Source of the DNA: Nereocystis luetkeana
Lineage: Eukaryota; Sar; Phaeophyceae; Laminariales; Laminariaceae
Assembly (NCBI GenBank): GCA_031213475.1
Contig: JARUPZ010000019.1
Span: forward strand, 10,136,698 to 10,200,697
Direction: 5' to 3'
Length of the DNA stretch: 64,000 bases
In this document: one piece after another, positions 48,801 through 61,987 of the stretch
Position numbering within the stretch: position 1 is the first letter of the stretch
Layout of the letters: each line of letters starts with the position of its first letter
Notes under the pieces: model-generated
What the model was told of the DNA's origin: nothing
Database searches by the model: none
What the model saw: only the letters and a program-made list of their open reading frames with translations
Program-made: the position numbers and the translations under genes

Positions 48801-51800
48801 GTTTGCGTCCACTTTCGGCGATGCTGATGTCGCTGTTGTGGGATATCCCAAGACTTGGGGTTTTGCAGGCGGGCATATCCAAAGCGGTGACTATGTGCAG
48901 TGGATCTACAACGAGTCGTCCAATTGCTCCGATTCGAGCTCCGTGGCTGAGATCGAGGAATATGGCGAGATCGTTTCCGGCGAAACCACAGCGACCTTCG
49001 CCACGAGTGCATCAGGACGGTGGATTACTCCGTGCTACAGGTATGACTTGAAATTGATGATGGCGGGTGTTATATTTGCGACAGCGTAAGTGGGCGGCGA
49101 CTTTGCCTCAACTTTCCGTTTAGGCAACAAACAGGATTTGCGCTCCAGATTGCGTAAGTAAAATGTAGCCCGTTATTGTCGGCCAGCTCGGCTCCGTGAG
49201 AAGGCACCTCCAGAACACGTCTCAGTGCTCGTATCATCGATGTATCACAATACACGTCGAGAGTGCATACTTCTATTCGCTGCCGGTGTGACACACATGG
49301 CTACGATTGGTTCGGAAGGGGGTAACGGCAGACCGTCTCTTAAAGCCTACGTCTGCGTATAGCCCCCCCCCAGTAATTTGTCTAGACTGTGTGATTGGTA
49401 TCTTCCTTGAGAGCTATATGTCATGCCGGTGTGCAACCCAGAAGACTAACAGTCGCGAATATTCTTCAAGGTTGCGAGCCAGCACCCAACGCATACGTTG
49501 GTTCAATTTTTTTGAGGACGTACGACAGCTCCTCAACCCTCCTCCGCGCAAAATGCTGGTTGATACGTTATTTCCGAGCGGCTGACATGACCTGTCGATG
49601 AGCGGCATGCCGAGCGACACCACTGCGTCTGCCCACCACCGACACCAAACCTGCGTCGTTCTTCGAATTCTATGCGAAGCGGCCAACCAGCAATGCTTCC
49701 TTTTTTCCAAGCGTAGCGGAACCCCTCTTGGCAAATGTTGCAGGCACAGCAGTGAGCCATGGCGCCGGTACAGTATGCCCGTCTACGTGAAAATGGTGCA
49801 CAACGTGACAGCTGCGTGGGGAAACGACTCGGCCTGCGTCGTCGACCAGCCTAAACAGTGGATGTTCGACGGCGACGGCCTTACGCCGAGCGGTGACAAC
49901 GACCTGATCAAGTTTGTTATCGATAGCACCGACTGTGCAAGCGGCTCTGACGCGTCCTTGACGGGAGCTGACTCGGACGGCGTTGCCATGTATCTTGGCC
50001 CCTACAGCAACGCAACTTTCACCCTCGAGTCAGAAGCAGCAGGGCACTATATGAACTTATGCTACAAGTTTGGCAACGAAGAATTCATGTGGTACGATAT
50101 TCAAGCGTACGCGCACATGCTGAAGTCGGTGGAGTCTCGCGTGGGCGGGAAGGACATCGCCGTGGCAAACGTGTGGGAGATTCTGGTTGTTCATGCAAAT
50201 GGCACGTCCTCCGAGGATTTCATACGATGGGTCGTAAGCGACGACAACTCGGACGACTCGTGCAATGATACCATCACGTTACGGGACGTTTCCAGTGCAG
50301 GGGGAAACGGAACGACGGATATACCTATTTACACCGAAGAGGGGGGGTTCCTATTGAACTTTACGTTCGGGTCATCTTCTGCCGGACTGTCGCCGAGCTT
50401 GTGCTATAAATTTTCAGGTAATCAGGTCTTGCGTAGGTTTCGTAAATGGAATGGAATCTTCTTGACCATGACGTTGGCCTACGGCGTTAGCGTACGTTTT
50501 GGCTTGTTGTTGTCTGTGGAGTTACTGACAAGGTCGACATTTCTTTGACGTGCGTTCTGAGGTCTTCACTTCAACTCTAACAGAAGTAAAAAACTGGCAC
50601 TGATGGCAACGATCGTATTCTAATTGTCAACAATAATCCCGTTGTGTTTCACGAAACGGTTCGACTCTGTACTTCATGGTGCACTCTCTTCGCCACAGGC
50701 GAACCATGGAAGGTTTACCCGGGTGTTTCCATTGATGTGGCGATGCTCCAAGAGGTGCACGCAAACGAAGGATCAGACAGCGTCGCTGTCGTCGACTACT
50801 CCAAAATGTGGACCTTGACCGGACACTTTTTGGCTGCTGGAGACCAGGTCCGGCAATACCTCTGAAACGCAATCCCAAAGGAAGACTGACTCGGCACGCT
50901 GCAGTTACGCTGGGTAAACATGCTTCCCACTAGTTACAAAGGTACAAGCAGCAGCACATGTCAAGGTGCCTAGAAACGTTTCTCTCATGTGATCTGCCTA
51001 CCGGTTTACACTCCGATTTCCATCCAGATGTTCTGGTCGGCGTCGAGCTGCGAAACAAGCGCGGCTGCTGCGCTCATAGGAGATGCCGATGGAGTACTTC
51101 TGGTTAACAGCACCTTGGCACCGTGGTTTGTCTTTGACAGTCCTGCGTCTGGGTCGACCGTCCACGTCTGCTACCAATTCAACGGTACGTGTCCTGGAGT
51201 TTCATCGAGGCGGGACTCGCCTTTAAAACATATTTCCAGCGCCGATTAAAGCTTCTGCCATTCCTGCTGACGCTTCTACAAGACTTCGTACTGCATCGCT
51301 ACCGATGCTGAGACGTAAACATCAGGGAGCCGCGAGGAGATAATTTTACGATCCTACACTCTTTGTGTTATTTTCCTTCACAGATGAACCCTTCAAGGGA
51401 TATGCAGAGTTCGAGATCGATATCCGGATGATTCGGGCTGTGGCCGTGGACGCCAGCTCCGCAAGGAAGACCATCCCCCACGTGGCGAAAACTTTTTCTT
51501 TCGTTGGCGACGGAACTGCGTCTGAGGTATCAACACGGTGGTAGCGCATAGAGTGTCCCAGAGTGGGAGCCGGATCCCAAGAATGAAGAGAGACAAGTGA
51601 ATCCTCCGTCTGGCCCATTCGAAGCAGATGGTGGGGCAGGACGTCGAGCTAAATGCCGCAAATTATGTTTTACTCGCAAGTTTAGGTTGCAATGCTTACA
51701 TGCAATGGCTTCTCAGAGCAGCGTCCAACGAAGTGTTCGCATTTCGATTCACCCCACACGAAGGACCATACGCCGTACAGAGTGGAATGGGGAGCGTATA

Positions 51801-54800
51801 ATCTGTTTCTCTTGTTGTTAAATGTCCAGGCGGGGCTTGACCGCGTTAAATGGATCGACGGCGACGATTGCTTATCCGAAGGAATCACGGGCGAGGTCGG
51901 AGATCTTGGAAAACTGACCGACTTCGATCTAGCCTACTCCCAGTCCACTGGCTTTACCGCGCAGACGGTCGCCTTTCCTGAGACGGAGATTGGAGGACCA
52001 TATCCCATGTGTTGTGAGTACGCCATCAGTACTCATGTAAATTGAAACTTTCTGTGGGCGGCAAGGAGATACAGGATGACTGATACCAGTGATCGTATTG
52101 CGAAGTAGCTGGTATGAGTGCGTGTGTGTCGAGAACGATTGCGCATCACGAACCTTTGTACTGCCTCGGGTTTCTAAAACTCTTACGATGCACAGGACGT
52201 GTGTAACTTGTATATGTGGAGCCTGTGCCGTGATTATTTTAGCATTATAATACTGACGCCTACCCTCGCCCTTTTTTGCTGCCGTTGATTTTGTTCCCAC
52301 AGATTCGTTCGATGAAGAGCCTTTCCAAATGTACGACAATCTTGTGATGACCGTGTTAGGAATCTCGGACGTCACGGCAGAAGATGGCGCAGCTGACACG
52401 ATCGTTGTGGGCGCGCCCAAGCGCTTAAATTTCACCGGAGGAGGTGCCGTCGAGTCCGGGGACCACGCATTCTGGATTTCTGGGGGAAAGGTTGACAGCG
52501 ATTGCCTTGTCGATGTATTCCGCGACGGCCCTGAAGGGGTAGTCGATTCTCTCCTTGCGGCCGATTTTTTCATCCCGGATGAAGACCTCAACGACAAGGC
52601 AGGTCATACGTGGACACTGTGCTACCGATTCGGGTGAGTTACTAATTCTACTGTTACACACTGTGACACTGCAGGTACAACTCCCGCAGTCGCTTCGTGA
52701 ACCTACGTGCCTTCTCCGCCCGACTGTCGCACGGTGGTTTGGGGAGCTCTCCTACATCACATATACTTTTCAGGTGTCCGCTGTCCGTAGTACCAATTCA
52801 TACCTACACCAAGCTTCGCGGATTTTTTTGCATTACCACAGGGCCGAAAGTTCCAAGATATACCCATCCTTCACCCTGACGGCTGTCGCCCTGGCCGAGT
52901 TCTCCGCTGCCACTGGTTCCAACGACGACAGCGTAGCGGGCTACCCTAAAGCGTTTTATCCTACAGGTTCGGGAATTGCCGAGGGTGACCAAGCCAAGTG
53001 GGTAGCGGCTTCCGTTACAAACGACGCAGGCTGCAACCTTGACGGCGTGGTCGACGAGAGTTCTGTGACTTGGACAGCAGGCCTGGCTGCGGCCACGCCA
53101 TCAACACTAAACGTCTCAACATCGTCCATTTCGAGCTCGACCTCAACATCATTTTCTGGTAGCACCGGAGAGGAGCTAATACTGGCGTCGTCCTTTACGT
53201 TTTTAACCCCGACTCTCGGTTCGGCGAGGGTGAAGCTATGCTACAAGCACCGTTCAGAGCCATACCACCTCCACAGCACCATGACGTTACGCACGCGCCA
53301 GCTAGTGTCGGCGGCAATCCGAGAGTTAGATGTCGCGCAAACTCTCGTGTCGATCACAAACTCGCCGCAGGCGATATCTTTCGTGGCCCACGGCGGGATG
53401 GAGGGCGACCGCTACAAGTGGGTGGCAACAATCAGCGGCACATCTGAAAAAAATGATTTTGACCTTTGTGCCAAAGGGGTGGGTCCTGCGGCCGGGTCCT
53501 CGATCGGTGTGGCGATGGGGTTCTATCAAGTGGCCACGTTCATGTTTTCTGTGCCAGCGTCAGACCTCATGCTCTGCTACGCCCCGGGCTCAGAACCTTT
53601 TATGCCATACCCGTCGATAAGCATGGGGGTTCTCGATCCTGTCATATCGTCGGCGAGTGCCACCCATGTTATTGTAGGGCGGGATTCAACTGTTCGGCTG
53701 GTGGGAACGTTCGGTCTCACTTCCGGCGACGCCGTGAAACTAGCCCAAAATAAAGACGGTGACTGCGAGGGAGATCCAGCAGGAGGAGACGGTGCGATTT
53801 TCTACCCGGACAGGACTGCCCCCGGTTTAACGAAATCGACCTTAGGAACGAGCGAGGTTACGCTTTCCGTGAGCGATCGAACCGAGGACAACCAGCCCTT
53901 CAAGATCTGCTATCGGTTTGGCGAAAAAGGGGTTTGGGAACTTTTCGACAACGTTTCCTTCGAGGCCTACGAGGTCACGGGGGTATCGGTGAAGAATAGC
54001 GGCGGGTCCCTCGCGGCAGGGATGCTCCTGGATTTTACCTTTTCTGGAACAGGGATTGTCAATGGAGGTAATATTGAGTCTGTCTCCTCTAACTCATATC
54101 CTCTTGTACTGGTATGTTTTTCTTCCTCAAAATTGGAACGTCGGAAGCTCGGAGGGCGGTTTCGTATCATTGGTTTGGTAGATCAGCGCCGCCAACCTTC
54201 TCGAGTGTGAAGATTGCGGTGGTAATGCATAATTTTCGCCCTTTCATTGGCCTTCAAAAGCAGGGTTTCCGTATTCGATGCACTCTAAAGATGGCTGCTG
54301 AGAAGACGGCAGTGATTCATGGCTACCTGGTATGTCAGATATCTCACCAACACCGGCTGCGAATTGCGATATGCGGTATACGTAAGTCTTGTTCTCATAA
54401 AAAAATCGAACATTGCCTGATCGTGCGAGCACCCCTTCCCCCCCTGCGCGCGTTTCCTCCCTCACATGCCCGACGTTTCGCCTTCATTTGCGCACAAACG
54501 ATGTCGTCAGACTTGGCAAAGTGGGTAGACTCCACCATCTCTTCCGATAGTGAATGCGAGGAGGGCTCACCCGTTGGTGGATCGACCACGGCCGCAACCA
54601 TCGGAGGGATCGCCACTTTCGCATTCGAGAAAGACGTCGACGACTGGGTCCTTTGCTACAAGCACGGCACCGATGGCTGGCGACTGTACCCCAGCATAAT
54701 TCCGGTATCCAGCCCGCCATCCTCGGACACCGCGGTTGGTGACACTCAACGGACACAGGCAGGCGTTTCTTTCACGCTCGAAGGGAAGATCAGTTCTTAC

Positions 54801-57800
54801 CCCGAAGGCTCTGCTGCTAGAAGCATTTTTTTATCTTCCTTCGTGTCGGATCTGGAGATGGCTCTTGGGGTTGACGCGTCGCGGTTCACCGTAACGGGCA
54901 TGAGGGGAGGCTCGGTGGTGGTAGACTTCACCATCAATCCTACAGGATCGCTAGCAGACTCGTCCGTGATGGAGATCCTTGCTAGTTTGGACGAGCAAAT
55001 ATCTGATGAATCCAGCGCTCTACATACTGGAAACGTTACCTCTGCGGCGAAATCATTGGACTACACAACGTCCATGGTCGTGGACTCCAACTCAACAGAC
55101 CCCTCCGCGAGCTTGATGGGGATTTCCGTGATGGAATACCAAGAGAAGGGTCTCTTTGGGTTTACGGCAGTGGCGTGGTACACGACAGAGGCCAGCGGGA
55201 CGGTGACTCTGACGGTACAACGCAGTCACGGCACCAAGGGTATCATCGACATAGCCTACAACACATCCGACGGAAGCGCGAGCGGAGGAGACGACTACGA
55301 AATTTCCGCTGGGACTGTTCGCTTTTACGATGGTGACGCGACGAAAACGATAGACGTTTCTCTGGTGGACGATGTGGAAACAGAGGCGCACTTCGAGTCG
55401 TTCACCGTCTCCCTTAGCTTGCAAGGCCCGATAAAAGAGGGCGCGGCTTTGAGGACGGCAGCCACAGAAGCCACTATTTTCTTGTACGACTATGGAGATG
55501 GTGTTGCCCTAGCAAACGCTACGTTTTCTGCCACGAACGCGGCCTTGTCATCTCTGCCAGCGACAGACAGAAACGCATCGAGCGCGGAGGATGCTAGTGC
55601 TTTCGGGTGGACCGTGACCGACAATGGAGGGCACGGGGGTTGGGTGGACCTAAATGGGTTCGCTGCTACGGACGCGGTCTTTGGCCCGGACGAGTACGGT
55701 GGGTGGTTGGTCACGACGGTTTAGATGGAAGCGTGCCGGCATTATGCGGCACTGTTGCAAAACACCGTGTTTTCGTCCTGTGAAATCTTGAGCGATTCAC
55801 GTAAAGTGCCGGGCCTGCCTGTCTTGAAATACCCACAACCTGCGTAGCGTTTTTTCATATCACAGGTAAAGCTGCATGGGAAAGGGTCGATATACGTGGG
55901 TCGGAACCTTGAGCAGGGGGGTTTCCGATACGATTGTGCGCCCGAAGAACTTCTACACAGATAATAGGATTGTTTCACGCCTCGGACGTTTTTTACTTAT
56001 GCTACAGACATTGGTATAAATACCGGCCAATACAGCTATCGATAGTGCCCAGCGCATCAATTGGACGGTATTTCCCCTACGCTGGCTGCCACAGGCACGA
56101 CTAGGCGTCCCTTCTAGGGATACGAACAGTAGTTCCTGCGTCATTAGTGGGCCAAACCCGACGCAGCCAGTGGTGCCCAGCACGAAATTCTACAGTCTTC
56201 TACGGACGTACATTATACTGCACCTGGTACTTGGAGTATACCAGTTGCTTCCTTCGACAAGTAATAACATCCGTATCCCCCCCCCCTTTGCCGTCCGGGC
56301 CTCGAACTTTTCAGACGATCGTTGCGACTACGCTGCCACGGTCCCGTGTGACCACGACTGCATCTTCGGCGGTGGCCTAGCCGAGGTTTTCCCGACCACA
56401 GGAAAAAGTCCGTCGGTCCTTCGCCTCAACGGCACGGGCTACGTTACCACGGCCACTCCCATCACCGACTTTCCACTCGCGACGGTTTCCGTCTCGTTTT
56501 GGATACGCGACACTTCTACCGCCGGAGGGAAAAACTACGGGACGGTGGTGTCCTACGTTGCTGCAGACGCTAGCCCCGACGACTACGAACTCCTCCTGCA
56601 CAGCCTAGACGGAGTGACCCTTCTCGTGCACGGGAAATTCGTCGCCGCGTCTGATCGCTATGACGGCCCCGCGGGGGGGGATATGGCGGGAATAAAAACC
56701 GGGGTTGATGTAGCCCGGGACGGAGCATGGCATCACGTGGCCGTAGCGTGGAGGTCTGCGGACGGAAAGGTGGAGGCTTTCGTGGACGGAGCTAGGGTAT
56801 TCGATGGCGGCCCTTACAAAACGGGGGCGGAGTTGGCCGCCGGGGGGAACCTGGTCCTGGGGCAAGCACAAAGCGATTGCGCTTCGGTAGAGGATGTGGG
56901 TGTGGAGAACGCGTCTGCGATGGCGTGCGGCTTAATGAGCGGAAGCGTCGGACCAGGGGGCCTCGTGGCAGATGTTCAGCACCTTCGAGTGTGGTCTAAG
57001 TTTGTAACGGCCGACGAAGTGGCTCAGCAGATGCAAGAACCGTTCGATGGTAACTCTGTTGGACAGGTGCGGTTGGTTGACACACGAGTTAGGCGTGCTT
57101 GTTAGGAGTGGTAGAAGCTGATTTTACATGTGCATGTTTGGTACGGGCGAATCCCTTGAAAAAACGGCAAGCGAAACGTTCTACATAGGCTTCGCCGTTC
57201 TCGTAGTTTTGTAGCCCATGATATGTATTTAAGCAATGCTGTATTTGCGACGACACTGACGTTTCCCTGCACATTTGTCGCCGCAGGATTGATGACGCAT
57301 AGGCAACCCACAGTATTTTCCTGCCGAAAATAACCCTGCCTGCGCTGCTCCTTTGGCATGCCCATACCACCCTCGTCATCCCCTCGGAACCTGAAGATCC
57401 TTCACTGGGACTTCACGCCGGACTTGATGGAAGGTCGTGTCGTGGAGGACGAATCTGGTGTCGGCGTGAGCGTTTCGGGGTCAGGCAATCACGGTGTTTT
57501 GTCAGAGGGAGGGACCAGTTTGGTGGAGGCCTCACCCAGCCTGAACCCTGGCTACCCTTGCGGAGCTGTCTATTCAGGCATTTGGCGATTCGCCGGTTCG
57601 GAGGCGTTCGTAACAGCTCTACGAAGCGGTCTATCGTACGGAGGGCGGCTCCAATTTAGGTGAGGCGTCGTCGCCCCCCTTGCTTGTGGGGTGGTAGCTG
57701 AATAGGCCACGCATGGGTGATGCTGTGGTGCCTTGTCCATACCTCTGTGAACCGACGAAACGTCGACTCTGCGGCCGAAGTGTCCCGACTCTCAGCGTGC

Positions 57801-58465
57801 AAGTACGATCTACCTCACGTGCACTCGCAACATGCTGTGATGCCCAACAAGAAAAACATACCATACCAGGAAATATCCAACTTCCCTAACCCTCTCCAAC
57901 AACCTAAACGCATGCCGTATAGCCTACAGAAACATCAAAATCCCCTCGCCCTCAGTAGAGCGCTCCATACTAATAGTTTGGGGGCCGCCCGCGTTGACTT
58001 CTTGGGGTGTTTTTAAAGCAACTTCCGTTCAGCGATAGGTTGAAGCGATCACAATGGCCTCGCTACTTACTGTAAGGACTACACCTTGCACAACACAATC
58101 CGACAGCCTCTTCATATGCCAACACTCGCAGGTTGGCCTATGCGACAGCCAACGGGGACATCCGCTCAACGAGAGGAGCGGTCACCGTTCGCTCAAGGGC
58201 AGGCCAAGAAATATCTTGGAACCTAATTTTTGGTGTGACCGAAGCATTGCCCGGAGAGTGGACCTTCGTGAGTGTCGTGCTGCGAGAGGACCACGGATGG
58301 CAAAGCGAGCCGCTCGGAGGGGGGCTCACGTCGGAAGGGATGAGGGAGATTTTGGCAGACGCCAGCGAGCTACTGATTCGCGGGGACATTCGGGTGTTTG
58401 GGCAGGGGGGCGCGGGGCAGGAGGTGGTCTACATACAAGATGTGATGCTTTTGGCCAAGGCTTGA
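24540..58465 (+). CDS. Giant secreted multidomain adhesion-like protein, 14 exons, 5' incomplete
   Basis: Exons: 24540-24838, 25111-47207, 47742-49040, 49753-50417, 50699-50847, 51028-51184, 51384-51526, 51830-52013, 52303-52633, 52842-54067, 54511-55698, 56315-57066, 57397-57659 and 58132-58465 (TGA stop). All 13 introns are GT-AG and all phases agree. This gives about 9,690 residues from the first visible exon. Domain order, approximate: fibronectin III 1-99; one diverged beta-rich module to 261; near-identical 290-residue repeats 262-7132; two diverged modules to 7464; thirteen modules each with a cysteine pair 7465-8905; SEA-like 8935-9025; Calx-beta 9057-9175; LamG-like 9270-9480; laminin IV (B) 9500-9690. 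It is rich in N-X-S/T sites and no membrane span was seen, so secretion is inferred. The signal peptide must lie in an unseen upstream exon. I do not recognise a named orthologue. Adhesion or extracellular-matrix work is inferred from the domains only. Confidence 0.85.
25599..46208 (+). repeat. Coding tandem array, exact 870-base unit, 23.7 copies (24 units)
   Basis: The anchor ATAGATGGCCACGTGGTGAT recurs at 25651 and every 870 bases to 45661: 24 times with no length change. Each unit encodes two related modules of about 145 residues: B (RVTLGSYVAGAEGSANISF, NPLPIDGHVVIKFPLNF) and A (TVALGSSVAGVEGAANLSF, NPLPADGHVVIKFPSNF). Neither contains cysteine, and together they carry about nine N-X-S/T sites. 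Units differ by a handful of substitutions. The left edge is sharp just before TCCGCCAATATCAGC near 25609. The right edge falls inside the 24th A module after GGTGCTGATGGCT near 46208. Outside these edges, homologous but strongly diverged modules continue at 25111-25598 and 46209-47200. A beta-sandwich fold is inferred from the alternating pattern; the family is not identified. Confidence 0.95.
47742..54700 (+). other. Thirteen modules of about 105-160 residues with a conserved cysteine pair
   Basis: Each module follows the plan G-D-(Q/R/Y)-x-K-W, then a first cysteine, then a variable serine- and acid-rich stretch, then a LCYKFG-like motif, then EPF/EPW and a short LYPSI-like strand. Examples are GIAEGDQAKWVAAS with LCYKHRSEPY, and DRARWIMSGNNC with LCYWFQGEP. 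Introns cut the modules at two recurring places: just after the LCYxF motif (exon borders 49040/49753, 50417/50699, 51184/51384, 52013/52303 and 52633/52842) and just before the KW motif (50847/51028, 51526/51830 and 54067/54511). This argues for growth by module duplication, partly with loss of introns. I do not recognise the family. The two cysteines probably form a disulfide within each module. Confidence 0.75.
54700..58465 (+). other. C-terminal SEA-like, Calx-beta, LamG-like and laminin IV domains
   Basis: A SEA-like segment (about 54768-55040) has DLEMALGVDASRFTVTGM followed by GSVVVDFTI. Calx-beta (about 55135-55490) shows GTVTLTVQRSHGT, YNTSDGSASGGDDY and TIDVSLVDDVETE, the family pattern of calcium-binding Na/Ca-exchanger beta domains. 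The LamG-like domain (about 56400-57060) shows LRLNGTGYV, SVSFWIRD, DGAWHHVAVAW and AFVDGARVFDG. The laminin IV (B) domain spans the last two exons, with SGLSYGGRLQF, LPGEWTFVSVVL, LTSEGMREILADASELLIRG and VVYIQDVML. These were recognised by pattern only, without a profile search. The protein ends four residues after the last laminin IV strand, with no anchor. Confidence 0.75.
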
Positions 58466-60289
58466 GGCAGGGTCAACCATGCACTTATGTACCGATCAAT
58501 CGTTCGTCCCTACGATAGTGATACGGTACAGTGTACGGTGCTAACGGGGTTGCGATCCGTTGTAAACAGTTTCCCATTGTGGCGCTTGGTGAAGATGCAT
58601 CAGGTCCTAGCGGTTGGTTGCTCTAGCGCTTGCGGATTAGATGCACTTGCGCTTGAGTATTGGTGAGCTATGTGTTGTACGTGAGGGGCCGCGAGCAAGC
58701 CTTGGCTTGTTCTGCTCTGCTGTATGGAAGTGTTATGTTTTACGCAAACAAGGCCCTACAGCATGGCGATAAATATAAATACAAGAATCGGGCACGGTAC
58801 CATAGTAGCCACGGATGTTAGTGCCACTATTAATAGTGAATGCGGTTGGTATTCGGCGGTAACTTGAAGGTACTCAATGGCGATCAATCGAGGTGCTCCC
58901 GGTCTCGTAATGGGAGTCGCTACGTACGAAGTCTATAAACATGTAATACCCAATACCCACGGTACCCGCGAAGTGTACAGGTAATACAAGTAACATTTTT
59001 TTGTTGTCTGCAGCTGCACCGACTATTAATAGCAACCTCAACCGAACGCTAACTCGCGGAGCGCACTTGAAGCCTTAATTGAAAGAGCTGCAGATACAAA
59101 GAAGCACTTCTTAATTCCGCTAAAAAACCATTTTTATACCACAGATACGCGTACCACTCTGGACTGCATGGTATACTATATGGCGGAAATTTAAGAACCG
59201 TTTAGTTTTTTTTTTTGTTTATCCCCCGGCGGGATGGTAAAAATAAAGCTTAAGCTCACCACACTTACACGTTCCAGTTTCGTGCCGTGTCTTCACTGTT
59301 ACACCCCAACGGCCCGTACCTTTAGCCCAAATTGGTGCACTATGAATACTCTTTGACTGATTTACCAGGGTATATAGGTGTCAAGTGTCCTAACTGGCGA
59401 GCGACTAATTGACATCACTCACTCCCCCCTAACTATGCCAGGCGTAGCGCCAAGTATGGGGATAGGGCTGTCACATTCCAGGAACCAAGGAACCACCCGA
59501 GTTTTCTTTTTTTCAGATTTGCACCCATTACGCCTCCATGCGACAGCAAAACCGTCAATCGGAGAAATCCACGCCTTCGAGGGATAAAAAATCGACACCG
59601 ATATGTGATATTACTATAGAACGTCTTGAAAATCGATGATTGTGGTCGGTTTCACACGGGTACCGGTGGCTATGGTTTTACTGGAATACAGTAGCAAGAC
59701 TTTAGGAAATTGAAAGACTCTCTCTGGGCTCCAATCTTCAAAACAAAAACGGGTTTCAATGATCGATTGCAGAGACACACCCGTACACATCAGGTAAAAA
59801 ACACTAGGCATGGAAATATCGGGTTTCTCGCATCGAACGATTCGCCATCTCATTTATTCCGCGTTCTCCTCTGTCTCTGACCCCAAAGCTGTATGCTGCC
59901 TATTAATAGAGCAATACATAGCAGAGAAACCTACCGCAGTCTCAGATAGCACAGTAAAAACTACTGCGCACCTTCGATCTAGGTCTCGCCCTACCACCTG
60001 CCGCCATGTAGCCTGGTCACACAAAAGCCACGTACACCTGCTCCGTAGCCCCTTGGGGTGCACTCCTTCCTCGAGTCAACTTGAAACTATAAAACAAATC
60101 GTTGTGGTCTCTGCGGGAGTGTGCTTCTTTCCGAGATTGAGTCTCTCACAAAACATCTCAGCTACCGCCCCCCACCCTCCTTTGCGTTTCGACCTTTATC
60201 TCAACGTGAAAACAAACTACAGCCAGCACCCACTTTACTTTCCCTTCTTGCCTTCGCTGCGCCCTGTCCCAGTTACATTAATTCGACGC

Positions 60290-60520
60290 GATCCTCCATA
60301 TGCAAAAAAGACCGCCTCATAAGCGGTTCTTAGCAGGATTCAGCTCACCCTTCTTGCGACTAGCCATACACCCCACGCAGCTTCTCGCTTGGTGTAAGCA
60401 ACGCCTGCCTACTCCGCGAACACCCGATGTGCCCCGTCCCGGCATTGTAGGGATGCGGGGGCCTATGGGCATACGATTACGGCCATGCATGGCACTATTA
60501 CCCCCCCCCCCCCTTGCACC
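60290..60520 (+). repeat. Dispersed repeat family R1, copy 3 (right half)
   Basis: It matches the right half of 2150-2510: TTAGCAGGATTCAGCTCACC, CGCTTGGTGTAAGCAA, TCCCGGCATTGTAGGGATG, CCTATGGGCATACGATTAC and CATGCATGG, then a C-tract at about 60500-60513. The left half of the family is missing here. The antisense frame resembles that of copy 1 (IPTMPGRGTSGV against IPTTPGWSTSGL, both followed by CLHQARS). Confidence 0.7.
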
Positions 60521-61454
60521 GAAACGTAAAGAGGCATGACGTATTATACATATTATTACCGTAGTATAGCGATGGCAGTGGACAACGCCTTCTCGAGGGT
60601 GCATATACGCGTCACGAAAATCGGGCCGTCTCTATCCCTCCCACCTGATGATTGGTGCATTCACCTCACTCCAATATTACACTACCCGTACAAAAACCGC
60701 TGGTTCACTACACGCGATCGATCGCGAAGAACGAACCGGAAGGCAGGGGTCGGAAGCAGGTGTCGCAAAAGCAGGGGTTGCATCACGACTGCCGCATCCG
60801 TTGCTTGAGCGACCACAGCAGCCAGAGGCGGGGGGCAGGTCCGGGATCCAAGACCTGTCGCGTGAGGTGAAGAATCACGTCAAGAGACGAGAGGCCGCGG
60901 GCGAATACTCGGTCGATTACGGCAGGGATCGAGGGGAAGAGTCAAGCGAAGAGACAAGAGGCCGCGGGTGACTACTCGGTCGATTACGGCAGGAATCGGC
61001 AGGGATCGAAGGGGCGCCAACCTCAACCTTAGCAAGTCCCGCGGATGTGTTGCTGGTGCGCTACTGATGACAGCCACCGCGAAAGTGCTTGAGGCAAAGA
61101 GGAGGGTAACAGGGTTCTAAGACAGCAGTAGGTTTGCTCACGACGAAACAAAGCGAGGGTGCAACCGGACTCGATCGCTAAGCACCAACGAGGCCATCGG
61201 AACACTACCGTGCCTACCGTGGCAAAAACCTCGCACATCCGTGAGTTTGTGCGCCTATACACAAGAATAAGCGCGATAGTGTAACTAACAATGATAAACT
61301 GCAGCACAGCTATAAACGGTACCTGGTACACGGAAGGGATTGGTGTAAGTGTGACGCGGTTCGCCCCTTCCGTGGTCTAAAGTGTACATTTGTGCTTAGT
61401 GCGAAGTCGCGCACGTCGTCAATTGCGGAGGCCATCGCAAAATCAGCAGCGATA

Positions 61455-61482
61455 GATGCATGCATGCATGCATGCATGCAAC
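61455..61482. repeat. Short GCAT tandem repeat
   Basis: About six perfect units of GCAT in a row. The unit is self-complementary, so the tract can fold on itself. Confidence 0.85.
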
Positions 61483-61987
61483 CCGGAAACACTTGACCTA
61501 GAGCTATGCAGCTAGTGAGTGGCACGCATCACAACCTTCGAACGACCTCCCAGAGCGATCGACCGGACAAGACACCCGCCGTGAAACTGCCTTCAAGTCG
61601 TTCTAACATCGGCACTTCCAGCAGCAACGCCCATACCAAGTGCAACAGCAGGACAACATACTTCAAATAAATAGGGCTACGCACTATAGGATGATGATAG
61701 TGGTCTTTTCACAAAAGCTCATCTCCCTGAACAACAACAAAAAAACGGCGGTCACAAACACAGACTAGCAAAAAACATACCTGGTGCAAAACACAGAAAA
61801 CGCCGCACTGGGAGAACAACACATACGGTACTTGTATGATTGTATGAATTTGACGGCCACCCGTAGGCACCCCTCAATAAAGAAGCACCGAGGTCGCTAA
61901 TTGTGGGATCAGTTCCCGAACATACCACTTCAGCGAGGGCAGTAATGTATAAGGTAGCTTGCAGCTACAGCAAAGGCGCGCACTCAC

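Larger units (their letters stand above)
58466..61987. other. Spacer between convergent genes
   Basis: Both flanking genes end facing this spacer, so it should contain the 3' untranslated regions of the giant gene and of the MAN1-like gene. The remaining 3' exons of the MAN1-like gene may also lie here; I could not place them. It contains a T-tract near 59203-59214, a dispersed repeat copy (60290-60520) with a C-tract, two near-identical GGCCGCGGG-type stretches around 60880-61000, and a short GCAT repeat. No other coding region is supported. Confidence 0.5.

Noticed and set aside
59810-60322. 170-codon plus-strand ORF
   Set aside because: No domain or conserved motif, and its end runs into a dispersed repeat copy. 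Composition is like the surrounding spacer.
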